Shown: in pieces, positions 44,573-55,204 of the stretch | Numbering within the stretch: the first letter of the stretch is position 1 | How the letters are laid out: each line of letters begins with the position of its first letter | Notes under the pieces: model-generated | The model's input: the letters and a program-made list of their open reading frames with translations, nothing else | Database searches by the model: none | What the model was told of the DNA's origin: nothing | Made by a program: the position numbers and the translations under genes | From: Metellina segmentata | Lineage: Eukaryota; Arthropoda; Arachnida; Araneae; Tetragnathidae | Direction of reading: 5' to 3' | Length of the DNA stretch: 64,000 nt | Assembly (NCBI GenBank): GCA_947359465.1 | Contig: OX375881.1 | Location: 114,682,238-114,746,237, forward strand

Positions 44573-47379
44573 AAGTTGAATCCTTTTAGGGCATCTTTGA
44601 ATCAAGTCCCAAGCTCCTTTGGTTTGCGAGAAATGTCAGAAGAAAAGCCGGACGAATAGGAAGAATCTTTAGACACCCGAGAAGAATCTTTAACTCGCTG
44701 CTTTTCAAAATGTTATCAAATGGATCCACTTTAATTGTGAATGCCTCAATTCTAGATACATGTCCCCAGCCATCTTAGAGTAGGAACTCATTAACTTACA
44801 TTTTTAGGGGAAATATTTTTTAACATAAATTATCAATTTCACAATAATGAGAAATAAATTGTCTTCGCGTATTCGCTTCGAAAAAATATATAAAACTATC
44901 AGGACATTTATAATTTAAATTTTTGATTTAAGAATTTATAGTCTTTAATCTGCTGTTTTGTAAAATGTTTGTAAATTAAAGTGTAATTTACTCTTAGCTT
45001 ATGATATCCTCTCGCAAAATTACAGGGGTGGACTTTGTGTAACAAAAAAATTACTGCTAAACCAATTCAAGTCACATATATCGTGTGTTTATATATAGGA
45101 TACCTGCAACGTTTGAAAAAAAATTGTTCTGAAGAAAATGTTTACTTGTGTACAATGAAAAGGGTTTCGTTGGTTTATGTTTGTTTTTTTGCTAAGTGTC
45201 AGCTAAACATTTTTCCTGCACTTTATAGGAAATAAGTATTAGCACTTGTTAATCATATGAAAAATGTAAGCAAAATGCTGTTTCCTATTTTTGATTATAC
45301 GATCTGGACGTATGAAATGTGCTTACATATCGATGCTTATAATTATTATAAATAGATTTAAACCATGTATCATTTATGAGTAACGGCACTGCCATTACTA
45401 GTTATACATATTACCATTTAAGCAAATTTATATTATAATATGTAAGCATATTAGCAATTAACAGTGGAATGTAACAAACCTCAGCGTCAATACTATGGGT
45501 GCATCTGCTAGTATTAAGTAATAGATAACTAAAATAGTTTTATTTGTCAAGCAATAATAATGCAAATCCAATAAAAGAAGATTTCCATAAAACGTGTTAA
45601 AATCCCTTGCTACTTACCAATAAATTAAGCCATTAGTACGTTCGAGGTTTAAAAATTTTCCTTCAACAACCTTTTAAAAAAAGAAAACAAGCTTTTAAGA
45701 TTAAGTTTTAATTTTTCATCTCAATATATAAACAGTTTACATAGAATCCATGAAAGCAGCGAATTATTTTAAGCCGTTGTTTAACCAACGCAATTCTCAA
45801 ATGTATATATCAGAGCAATAATCTGCTTTTATATTTACTAAACTATTTATTGAAAAGTTTTTCTCCTTTTTCCGTAAAACTCTAAACACTTTTCCCCGCG
45901 ATTTTTACCCACCTAAATAGAAGGCTCAATCGAATACCTTCCAGAAGTACCCAGGAAGCAATATAAGAAAAATCGAACATGCAAAGCGACATTATGAAGA
46001 ATTTCAAATGGGATTTTACGCTAGCTACCTAATGCATTTATTCATTAAGGATCTTCAATGTCCATTTAGGTTAACAGAAATAAAGCTTTTTTTTCTTTGT
46101 ATCTTCAGCAAAGGAGAATTGGGAACGGGAATTGATGTTTTGTTTCATTCAAGTGGGTAACCTAACAAAACAGAAAATTATTCCGGCTCATTTTTCTAAG
46201 CAACTTAGTCGCTTTTGAGTCCATTTGTTGAGGATTCGCTGTAGGTTGAAAAAACTTTATTTCGTTTCTAAGAGCCTGCCATTGTACTTTCGCTTTAACA
46301 TTTATGAGCCAATCTTTTGTTTTGCGTTTTTTTTTCCATTATATTCCGCAATGTTTTGGTGGTGTTTAACTTTCAAACGGAATCAAAGCTCTTTCTGTTT
46401 CTAAATTTTTGTCTGGGGAAATCTTTTTCAAATAAACTACCTTGTGTTATGTTTACCGTTGAATGAAATCGTCATTGTTTTAAAATAATGAATTTATATT
46501 GAATACTTTATCGTTCAAGTAAAAGAATTAAAATTTGTGAGTCTTTTGGGGGGATAATAGACTGTTTATATTTCCATTGTAGTAGGTTTTACACAGTCTC
46601 AAAAGGTATGTATTGGCTTTCCAGTGTTTCTAACCTTACATTAACATACCCATTAATTCACTTTGGAATAATAGTGAATTGTTAAAAGCATGATTGTAGA
46701 ATTTTAAGCCTTCCATCAATGGAAAAAAATGCTTGAAATTGCGTTCTTAAGACGATATTTGCATACTTTCAGGGTTTTGTGCATATGGTTACTTACCAAG
46801 TGACTGATACAATCGTTTCCAAACATGAAACAGATATAAATTTTGATGATTCAATGCACATAGTACTCTACTGAATAATAAATAATATGTAAAAATTATA
46901 CGTATGAAATAATTGTATGTTTTGCACTGAATATTAACTACCAGAAGAATATAAAAGAATTAATTGTCACAATAGATGTTAGTAAGATTTATATTATGTA
47001 GTTCAATTTATATACTTGGAGTACTTAAACTTGTATGTATTGTAATTGCTTCCAATTTGAGTGGCTATTTATTCTGTAAAAATTACTTTGAAATTATCGC
47101 AAAATATTTACAACTGTAAAGCAATGTCTCTCTGTATTAAAAAAAAGTTACCGCATCCGCCGCAGGATTAAAAACTCGCTTTTTTTGCTCGATTCTTAAA
47201 CGGTTTCCCGAGAAAGTACGAATCAGAAAATTACAAAATTGACATGGTTTGTTCAACATTGTACAGAGAACAAGACGAATAAAAAATTTTCAGATGCGGC
47301 TATTAGTTTAGGGCTTATTAAGAGTCAAAGTTGAAAGCTATTTCTAATGCGAGTGAGCAAAAAACGTACAAATTTTCAG
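44573..47379. other. Unassigned AT-rich DNA
   Basis: About 2.8 kb with no recognised gene, repeat array or mobile element. Open frames are short and low-complexity. Confidence 0.45.
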
Positions 47380-48110
47380 TCTTTTACCGTGTTTATTTTA
47401 GAGTACCTCTAAACGTGAATTTTTGCAGGACGCCGAGTTTTTTAGAAATTTCAATTTAGTTCCTGATAATATTTTTCTTTGATTCGGAAAAAATTGGGAC
47501 ATTTTCGTTACTGTTTTTAAAACTGTCATGTCTATATCTTACTACTATTAGTTTTTAAATATGAAAACATCGCAGGGAAACTTAGAATGTTCTCTTTCTT
47601 ACGGTATAATCATATTTGAAATTGGTTAATAAATAATTTCGATGCGATCAAAAGTCAGTCATACAAATTTTGGAACTTTTAGATCGTAATTTCTGATACA
47701 AAATTAAAACTACCATAGCTCTAGCTTAATACTATTTGTTTTAAAATTGGAAAGCTTAGAAAATACTCTTTCTTGTGGTATAATTATTTTAACAATAGCT
47801 TCATAAATATATTCGAAGTGAGGAAAAGTATAATTTCACGAGTGTACAAATTGTTGATTGCGCAGAGGCAGTGGCAGAGGAAAAGGTGAAACGAAAGGTA
47901 GTATTTTTAACTTAAGGGTTTGCAAGATATCTAATTTATCGTAGCTACAATCCTCATATAAACTATTTTGTGTTTTAATTTTTCCTTTGAAACTCGCTGT
48001 GACATCTGGCCAGGAGTCCAAAAGGCTGAACTCGCTTTTAGGGAACATGATAGCAAAGGTTTTTTACTGATGTGGCTATAAGTATAGGGTGCATTATGAG
48101 TTAAAGTTTA
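47380..48110. repeat. Degenerate tandem repeat, unit about 190 bp
   Basis: TATATCTTACTACTATTAGTT near 47530 and TAGCTTAATACTATTTGTTTT near 47720 are each followed by AAA-TGGAAA(A)GC-type sequence and CTCTTTCTT(A/G)(C/T)GGTATAAT. A further relic may be near 48060. Confidence 0.55.
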
Positions 48111-48129
48111 AAAATAAACCAAAATCACT

Positions 48130-48510
48130 TACAGAAGGAGTGTTGGTTTGCGATGCAAACTATTAGGGATTGCGGAGCGATCACCGGGGTTTTCTGAACG
48201 TCAGCGAGCAGATGGCTAAGCCCTAGCTATGACGTCATGGACCAGAAAGTAAAATCAGGATTATGCGTATTATTAAGATAGCTTCGCCGTTGCAGGAGAT
48301 TGGCTTTGCAAAAGTAGTTTTGGTTTGCGAAGCAAACCAAATTGTATCTGGAAAAAGAGTGTTCGTTTGCGAGACAAACCAAATGATATTGCGTAGGCGA
48401 GCAGGGGGTGGAGTTTTCGCCCCGTCGCAAGAGATTGACTCAGCAAAAGAAGTGTTGGTTTGCGCAGCAATCCACGGGGGTTGGTGAGCCGAGGCAAGCA
48501 GGAGGCGGAC
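48130..48510. repeat. Short repeat cluster with a TTGGTTTGCGAAGCAAACCAA hairpin
   Basis: The block GTGTTGGTTTGCGA-GCAAAC occurs near 48141, 48315, 48357 and 48453. The best copy, 48319-48341, is a perfect 10-bp inverted repeat with a 3-base loop (TTTGGTTTGC, GAA, GCAAACCAAA). GCGGAGCGATCACCGGGG, GGCGAGCAGGGGGTGG and GAGGCAAGCAGGAGGCGG follow the copies as a second recurring GC-rich motif. Confidence 0.75.
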
Positions 48511-48529
48511 CCCCTAGTACCCTAGTATT

Positions 48530-48965
48530 ACAATATTTCTATTTTATGTAAATTTAGTGCAAATATATTTTAATTAAACGTTTCGTTCCTCCCTCCCCCC
48601 CCCTCTCTCTCTCTCTCTCTCTCACTTAACATTCCTAACGCTTCTATGAAAATATTTCTCACTTACATAAAACATGCTACGAACAAATGCACTGCAACTG
48701 TTTTTACCATAGTTATTTCAGTGAAATTGTCCATCACCTGCAACCATTTAAATTGCCATCACTTCCTACCACTCTGTAAGTGTTTCTCTCCGGCATTCAG
48801 CATAGTTGTGCAGAGAAACGCACTACATATGTTTTCCTTAAAGTTATTTAACAGAAATCGCCATCATCCTAGCCTTCCTAACAACTTTCTACAAATGTTT
48901 CTCACTATCATGATAACATGTAGCATCGAACTGAGAAGAACGCAATATGCATTTTTCATATATTC
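48530..48965. repeat. Degenerate tandem repeat, about 110-bp unit, locus 1
   Basis: CATTCCTAACGCTTCTATGA then AAATATTTCTCACTTACATA, AAACATGCTACGAACAAATG and CACTGCAACTGTTTTTACC open the first unit. TTTCTCTCCGGCAT-CAGCATAG and TTTCTCACTATCATGATAAC open later ones. The segment from about 48560 matches 57310-57760 in order. Confidence 0.85.
48585..48624. repeat. C-run plus (CT)n microsatellite
   Basis: CCCTCCCCCCCCC then nine or ten CT dinucleotides. Confidence 0.95.
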
Positions 48966-48969
48966 GTAA

Positions 48970-49120
48970 GTCTTCAAACACTATGTCACTATATGAAACA
49001 AATTCGTCGATACATATAAATGACTTGTTTTGATTTATTCTTTCTTGCCGTTCACTGACCATCTAACACGAATGTAACACCAAACGTTACCTACTAACAA
49101 GAAAACTACCTTTTTGAAAA
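48970..49120. other. Unassigned AT-rich DNA
   Basis: No recognised feature. Confidence 0.35.
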
Positions 49121-49189
49121 GCATAAACAGAAATTATTCCATAACCAATCAGGTCTCATCTTTTTCCTTGATCAGATATTTTCCCTTTC

Positions 49190-49510
49190 ACTGCGATTTG
49201 CTAACCAATCAAAACACCTGAACGCGAATGGGTGGCTTGTCTATGTCGATTATAGCTAATTTGATGAAATTTAAATTCTTAATAACTCATTTTGTGTCAG
49301 ATAAAGCGTATGTGAAGAGTTGAACTCTCAGTTCACCGCACAATACCCATGACGGATTTATTCTAATTCCGATATATAAGTACTGGAATTGGTCTGTATT
49401 TGCCGGGTTTTTTCGTGTTTTATCACCTAGAGTAAGCTCAATAAACTTGTACTTATAAAAAACCTCTATTGCTAATTTGGGTTTCTCTGCGAATAAAGAT
49501 CAACGCACAG
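49190..49510 (+). promoter_or_regulatory. Possible Pol II promoter plus polyadenylation cluster (candidate solo LTR)
   Basis: CTAACCAATCA (CCAAT-like) near 49201, GATATATAAGTACT (TATA-like) near 49371, TCAATAAAC near 49437 and GAATAAAG near 49491, all on the plus strand within 300 bp. This order (CCAAT, TATA, AATAAA) is that of a retrotransposon LTR. I could not define TG...CA ends, a target duplication or a primer-binding site, so this is a weak call. Confidence 0.25.
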
Positions 49511-50284
49511 AATCTACAGCAACACCAGAACTGGAAACGCTACTTCTACAGTGCGCGTTAAAATCCGACATTGATTCATTTTTTACTGTCGTCTGTTTCC
49601 CGTACAATAAAAATGTCACGAAAATAGCTGTCATTAAAGGGTAATTGCGTGTTATTAAAGGAATAACTCAGAGGGCCCTAGAGCGTTTTAGTTTCTAATA
49701 TCAGTACCGGATGGGAATTAATTGTTTTAATTTCCTAGGGCATGTTGGACCACCAGGGCTAATTTCCTGCACAGGTGTATTTTGGCGTCCCCATAGCGTG
49801 AGAGAACTCGTGTTTGAATTCGGACGGTACCCGAAAAAGTTGGGACATGTTGTAAAAACTTTAACGAGGTGAACACTTTCTAAAAATAGAATTATGAATT
49901 CCTAATTCTACCACTCACGAAGCTGGTGTGTGACGTCTTAGCTTTGAATTACTAACATTGCCATTTTCTGGGATGAATATTTATTGCACCTTGGGGCGGG
50001 AGATAATTCCACCAATTACGGAAACGGGTAGTTTCAATTTACATTTTGTATCGGTTTGGGGAATGTACATGATTCCGGGTTGAAATATGCGTTATTAACT
50101 CTTCAACACCCGACGTGCCAATTAACGGTTCAGCTTAAGTTTTCATGGGATGTGGGTAGGTACATTACATACAAGGATTGCAATTGGTGTCATAATTGCT
50201 CTTGTCTACTGCGAAGGGCAAATGGTATCTGAACAAACATCTGACCATTTATTGGAATGACTCTCTCTTCTATACTACAGGTCA
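49511..50284. other. Unassigned DNA
   Basis: No recognised feature. Confidence 0.4.
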
Positions 50285-50292
50285 ATTTAAGG
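50285..50292. repeat. 8-bp target-site duplication, left
   Basis: ATTTAAGG is repeated exactly at 50445-50452. Confidence 0.95.
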
Positions 50293-50444
50293 CAGGCCTC
50301 GAAATATATGTTTAATACAGGTGCACCTTGTGCACCTAAGCTTTTAAATTAGGTGCACAGGTGCGCCTAGCTGGAAAAAATTAGGTGTACAATTTTATTT
50401 TCATGTGCACAGTGCACCTGTGCACCCGGGTATTTCAAGCCCTG
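50293..50444. mobile_element. hAT-type MITE, 152 bp
   Basis: Ends CAGGCCTCGAAATA (left) and TATTTCAAGCCCTG (right) form a terminal inverted repeat (CAGG(C/G)C(C/T)(C/T)GAAATA). The interior is built from GGTGCACC and GTGCACAGGTGC motifs and is itself largely palindromic. Perfect 8-bp target duplications flank it, the hallmark of hAT transposition. It has no coding capacity and must be moved by an enzyme encoded elsewhere. Confidence 0.93.
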
Positions 50445-50574
50445 ATTTAAGGTAATTATACAGACTACCACATATGGATGAGTAAACAATCTTATGAACA
50501 TAAATGGACTGCTCTCATTTGATGATTTGGATTCATACACTGGGAATCACGCGAAAGATCAAATCAACCTAATG

Positions 50575-50865
50575 AAATAGTAGATGGAGTAAGTGAAGTA
50601 CTAGAATGAAATAGTGGATAGAATGGATAGTGAATAGTGAATCACTGGAATGAAATAATGGATGGAGTAAGTGAAGCACTAGAATGAAATAGTGGATAGA
50701 GTACGTGAATCACTAGAATGAAATAATGGATGGAGTATGTGAAGCAATAGAATGAAATAGTGGATAGAGTACGTGAATCACTAGAATGAAATAATGGATG
50801 GAGTATGTGAAGCAATAGAATGAAATAGTGTATGGTGTACGTGAAGCATTAGAACGAATCCCCAG
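50575..50865. repeat. 34-bp tandem array with a 68-71-bp dimer
   Basis: AATGAAATAGTGGATAGAGT plus ACGTGAATCACTAG alternates with AATGAAATAATGGATGGAGT plus ATGTGAAGCAATAG. About eight units, the central ones nearly identical. Confidence 0.93.
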
Positions 50866-51034
50866 GAGTACATGCGCACATCTCTGTTATTTCTACAGAT
50901 CGCTCCGTTTGAAGATATGTACTGGTTGGGGGGAAAAGCATGAATCCTATTGTGAGACAAATAATTGAGTTTTTAACTTCCTAAATGGCTTGGATTATAT
51001 GTATCCTCAATCAAGAAAGGAATTTAGATATTTT

Positions 51035-51426
51035 AAATACGGTCGCACTGGTACAGCATAACGGGTTATTGGGAGCGGACTGGGATCAAACCCAAATGAA
51101 AAGATCCGAGGACAGCACCACGTCATTTTAAACTGCAGTCAGCTGACGTGGCCAAAACCTCAGCTGGCAACTCACTCTCCACACTTCCACATAACGTGAG
51201 GACACTAGAGGCCACGACAGATATGACGTGCAACACAACAGCCGTCCTTGTGCACTATAGTCTTTGGTTGAATTCGATAAAATTCATAGAACGTTAGAAA
51301 AATAAGAGCGGTGTGTTTATATGCAATTATGTTACGGCTTTGTTCCCATTTCCTTATAAATGAATATTCGAACTCGGTTTCCTCGATTGCTAATCCGTTG
51401 CTCACTCAACTAAGCTACCGCTACCC
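51035..51426 (-). mobile_element. SINE family B, full-length with a roughly 95-bp insertion
   Basis: From GGTCGCACTGGTACAGCATA to the head complement GCTCACTCAACTAAGCTACC. The head/body junction is split: GGTTGAATTCGATAAAATTC near 51270 is followed by about 95 bp of unrelated AT-rich sequence before CGAACTCGGTTTCC near 51370. Confidence 0.8.
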
Positions 51427-51893
51427 ATTTAAAACTCAAACGGTAACTAAAGACAAAAACTTATGAGCGTATTTTGTAAATCAGTCTTTGGTTCCAAGTT
51501 TCTTAGTTCAGCTGTTGCTGTGTTTCGGCTGCTGAATGATCATAATTGTCAACACGCCATTTTGTTTCGGTTTGAATCGAAATTTCCCTCTTCTTCTCTA
51601 TGAGATTATAAATGACAGTTCATTAGTGAATACCTCAACAGTACTCTGCACTTACTGGACTGGTCTTGGTTTTATCGTTCGAAAGGTTAAGACTGACAGA
51701 AACCATAAATAGTCCAAAAGCAGATAAAGAAAAATATCCAATATTCCATAACAAACAGAATTATTTCCTGTTTGATGATGCATCTATTAAAAAACTACTC
51801 TCAATTCTATATAATACTAGCATTGCTCGGGTTTCACATACGACAACATATATTAATTATTCGCCATCATTCAATATTAATTTTATTATTTAA

Positions 51894-52217
51894 TAGCTGA
51901 ATAACCCAGGGTTGATCGGTTTCAAATAAGACCGTGACAGCTAGAATATGACCGCGAGATTTCCCTGTATGAACACAAATATACAAACCTGTAGAAAGTG
52001 TTTCCTTGTGTCCATGGCCATTTATTGCAGAAACAAACTTTAGTTTTTAGAATTGGGGCTTCGAGGGGCATTTTTAGGACTACCTGTGGGCCAATTTCCA
52101 TGGCTACAGATTGGTCTGAAGACAGGAAAGAAATAGCATATTTTTTCCGCAGTGTTCTAAGGTATAAGTGTACCAAATATGGTGTGTATTGGTCAAGCGG
52201 TTCAGATTTGTATAGAG

Positions 52218-52281
<64 letters not shown>
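51894..52281 (+). repeat. Dispersed repeat family R2, copy 4, ending in (TA)n
   Basis: TAGCTGAATAACCCAGGGTT to GGATTTGTATAGAGAAAATAT aligns to the 15046 copy. It closes with a pure (TA)n of about 64 bp at 52218-52281. A second short piece of the same start (TAGCATTGCTCGGGTTTCA) lies just upstream near 51817. Confidence 0.85.
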
Positions 52282-52285
<4 letters not shown>

Positions 52286-52497
52286 AATGGCGGGCACTAT
52301 GGATTGTCCTTGGTCACTACAAGGCCGGAAGTGATGGTCACTTGTGAAGGGGCTCCCAGTGGGTGGACCATGATGGTTTTGGTCAAGATGGATGGTCTTT
52401 TCAAGGTGTTTGCTTCTGGTGCTTGCTTTGCAAGGTGTTTGTTCAGGGCATGGATGTAAATTGTGCTGTCCTTTGTTTGGGGCCATATATATGTATG
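52282..52497. other. Unassigned DNA between R2 and the Tc1 element
   Basis: No recognised feature. Directly left of the Tc1 terminus is CCATATATATGTATG. Confidence 0.4.
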
Positions 52498-53751
52498 CAG
52501 GTGGAGGACAAAATAATACGAACACCTGTGAAAAAATGGAAAATCTTTATTAATAGGGGGTTTGACCACCCTTTGACTGAAGTACATATTTAATGCGACG
52601 TGGGATAGATGCATAAAGGACATGGACAATAGTTAAAGGAATATTAAGACTGAACGGCAGAAATGTAAGTAATTCCGAAAGTCTGGATGGAGGTGGAAAA
52701 CGGGAACGAAGTTTATACTCCAAATATTCCCATAAATGTTCAATAATATTCAAGTCCGGAGACTGAGGGGGCCAGGCGAGATGTTCAACTTCATCGTCAT
52801 GCTCTTCGAACCATTCTTGAACACACCTAGCAGTGTGGATAGGGGCGTTGTCGTCTTGAAAAAGCGGTCGCTCTCCAGGGAATACAGTCTGGACAAAAGG
52901 ATGGACATGATCCCCTAGAATGCTTAGATAGTGATTAGACGTGATCCGCCCATGCAGAATAACAAGTGGCCCAAGACCGCACCAAGATATCGCACCCCAT
53001 ACCACAATGGAGCTTCCCCCCTGCTTCACAGTTGGTAAGATGCATTCAGGATTAAACGCTTCTCTGGGCGTTCTCCAGACATAAACGCGTCCGGTCGTCT
53101 GAAATAGGGTGAATGACGATTCATCTGACCATATTACCTGTTTCCACTGCTGTGAGGACCAGTTTTTGTGATCTCTGCACCATTGGCGTCGCTTGAAAGC
53201 ATTAGTTGCTGTCACCAAGGGTTTACGAATTGCCACTCTGCCATAAATGTTCGCAGCATGAAGTTCCCTTTTGACAGTTTTTGTTAAAACGGGGTTCTGG
53301 AGATGACTGTTCATTTCGGATGTTATCTCGGATAACGATTGCTTGTGCTTTCGGGTTACTATGCTCTTCAAGAACCGTCTATCCCTATCAGCAAGCTTTG
53401 ACTTTCGGCCACTGTTGTGCTTTGAAGACGTCGTCTTACCCTCTTTCGTGTACGCTGTCATAACAGCTGATAGCGTACTCCTTGCAAACCCCCAAATGTT
53501 TGCTGTTTCCGTAACCGATGCTCCACCTAAACTCGCTCCAACAATCATTCCTCTTTGGAACTCTGACAGGTCTGACATTTCAACTTATCACAGACAGTTC
53601 GATAGACTCATGCAACGCAGGTGAAAACTGATACCTTCCTCTTCACGCCCACTAGATGGCAGACTTCTGTTGCAGGTGGCGCGGCTGTACTGCAGATGTG
53701 AAATACGTCATACTTTTTCACAGGTGTTCGTATTATTTTGTCCTTCATCTG
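52498..53751 (-). mobile_element. Tc1-like transposon, apparently complete, 1254 bp
   Basis: Terminal inverted repeats of about 39 bp: left CAGGTGGAGGACAAAATAAT, right complemented CAGATGAAGGACAAAATAAT. Both go on to ACGAACACCTGTGAAAAA and differ at only two or three bases. The right flank is TA inside a (TA)n run. The left flank is TG, a probable mutated TA. The transposase frame fills the element, with 52 bp between the stop codon and the left terminus and about 173 bp between the start codon and the right terminus. Confidence 0.95.
52550..53578 (-). CDS. Tc1-like transposase, DD36E spacing, 342 aa
   Basis: Encodes a cut-and-paste DNA transposase that acts in the nucleus on its own terminal repeats. 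Residues 1-110 look like the paired-type helix-turn-helix DNA-binding region (QRGMIVGASLGGASVTETA at 8-26, SGRKSKL at 56-62). The catalytic core shows WSDESSF with Asp152, QDDNAPIHTA with Asp243 before Asn, and SPDLNIIEHLW with Glu280. There are 36 residues between Asp243 and Glu280, where classic Tc1 has 34. GSSIVVWGAIS (188-198) is the usual core strand. The end SIPRRIKYVLQSKGGQTPY is the family's normal C-terminus. The length is normal for Tc1 (about 340 aa). Residues 301-312 (ELLTFLPFSLNI) look unlike the usual charged segment, and Asn-Ile-Ile replaces Asn-Pro-Ile before Glu280, so activity is uncertain. The start Met fits the family. Confidence 0.95.
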   Translation of the reverse strand: MSDLSEFQRGMIVGASLGGASVTETANIWGFARSTLSAVMTAYTKEGKTTSSKHNSGRKSKLADRDRRFLKSIVTRKHKQSLSEITSEMNSHLQNPVLTKTVKRELHAANIYGRVAIRKPLVTATNAFKRRQWCRDHKNWSSQQWKQVIWSDESSFTLFQTTGRVYVWRTPREAFNPECILPTVKQGGSSIVVWGAISWCGLGPLVILHGRITSNHYLSILGDHVHPFVQTVFPGERPLFQDDNAPIHTARCVQEWFEEHDDEVEHLAWPPQSPDLNIIEHLWEYLEYKLRSRFPPPSRLSELLTFLPFSLNIPLTIVHVLYASIPRRIKYVLQSKGGQTPY

Positions 53752-53755
53752 TATG

Positions 53756-53779
53756 TATATATATATATATATATATATA
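53756..53779. repeat. (TA)n microsatellite
   Basis: Twelve TA units directly right of the Tc1 terminus. Confidence 0.95.
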
Positions 53780-54139
53780 ATATCCAAATACGCTTAAAAA
53801 AATCCAAATAGTAGGGAAAACGTATTTGGAAGTTCAATAATATTTTATAATCCAAAATATCCCATGCTGAAACATTTAAATTCTACATTCAAAACCAAAA
53901 AAATTTGATAAAAAAGATCATGAAGAGTCCAGTAGCATTCCATAACCACACCTTTTTTATTCCACGTTTAACAATGCAACCATTCAAATCCTACATACAA
54001 AAACCCCAATAGTAAATCTAGAACAGTCCAGTCGACATTCCACAACCCAAACTATTCAATGTTTAAAGATTCCACCATTCAAACCCTACATTAAAAATCC
54101 AGATAGTCCTAAAACTAGATCAAGAAGAGAGTCCGATAT
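53780..54139. other. Unassigned DNA with a weak short-period repeat
   Basis: Variants of ATTCCACAACC, CCATTCAAA(C/T)CCTACAT and AAAAATCCAAATAG recur three or four times at about 70-90 bp, suggesting an old tandem repeat. Confidence 0.5.
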
Positions 54140-54900
54140 TATTCCACAACACCCCAAATTATTCGCTGATAAAGATTCATCCACTCTAGCCCTTAAACAC
54201 CTCCAAATCTCCCCAAGTTGCAGAGCTCCTTTCCCCAAAGACTCCACACTAACCCAATCATCACTTCCCACTTCTCTCGAGCGGAGCTTTATTTGCATAA
54301 GAGCCCAGACCAAATTTAGAACTCAAAACAGTCGTTTGCATACACCTCCACGGAGGGAGGTGGCCTCTCCAACCCTCCGCTTCCAGCGTTCTAAATATAG
54401 CGGGCGCAAACGATCCTCCTCATAACACAGCCCGTAATTATGAAATCTGAACAGCGGCAGTCTCATTAATAAAACATGAAGAGTACGATAATTTTCAATC
54501 CCTAAAATAGTCCTCACGCTTTATTAGGACAATAATAATAGTTAAAGTGAAACGAAGTGAAGAAGCGATGTTCGGGGGTATTCTCGTCGCGTGAGCCTCA
54601 CCGCCCCTCCTCAGAATACTAATTGTCCGAGCGATTACGGGCAGCCCCGAATTAAGACACTATAAATAGCACCGGTTACAGTTAAACTGAAAAAGAGCAC
54701 ATCCGCGAAATAAGGGTGCCCTCCCGCAAACGATAATTTAATCGAGAATCGATGTGTGCGGAGGGGGTGGGACAGGGCAGTCGATCGTCTGAGTGTCATT
54801 CGGTTGCGGTTGGTGTTCGGTTTTGTTTGTCCGCGTGTGCGCATGCGCGGGTAATTGATAGTGTGCGTAATTTGGGGCTCTTTGTTTTGATCTCATGAAT
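54140..54900. other. Moderately GC-rich, apparently single-copy block
   Basis: Distinct from its AT-rich flanks. It includes TTTATTTGCATAAG (an octamer-like ATTTGCAT) near 54288 and ACTATAAATAGC (TATA-box or MEF2-like) near 54659. Open frames of 64-75 codons on the minus strand match nothing I know. Possible regulatory element, unproven. Confidence 0.35.
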
Positions 54901-55204
54901 TTAAAAAGGCGGGTCGTGCATTGATTTGGTAAGTGTTAGAAGAACTGAAGGGTGTAGAATTATGAGTGTTTAGAGGAGATCTGGTGGGAATTTCTTCTAC
55001 CATTCTCTACATTTCTAGAACTCTGATCACTCTTCCCTGCGTGTACTCATCTCTTCTGCGTCAATAAAACTTTCATTGTGTATTCGTCGTTGCTTGATAT
55101 GATGTCGTGTTTGCCACGGAGTGGCCAAAAGTGGTAATCTTGCCGTAAAACCCTCCTAACCAACCAATCTTAATTTAAAGGAATTTTGTGAGGTCAGAGA
55201 TAGC
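54901..55204. other. Unassigned DNA
   Basis: No recognised feature. Confidence 0.35.

Noticed and set aside
48263..48487. 74-codon frame with an internal repeat (VLVCEANQ, VFVCETNQ, VLVCAAIH)
   Set aside because: The peptide repeat is explained by the DNA hairpin repeat there. The opposite strand has an equally long frame.
52297..52629. 107-153-codon frames around 51998-52629
   Set aside because: They run through the (TA)n and R2 repeat or read the Tc1 terminus in the wrong frame.
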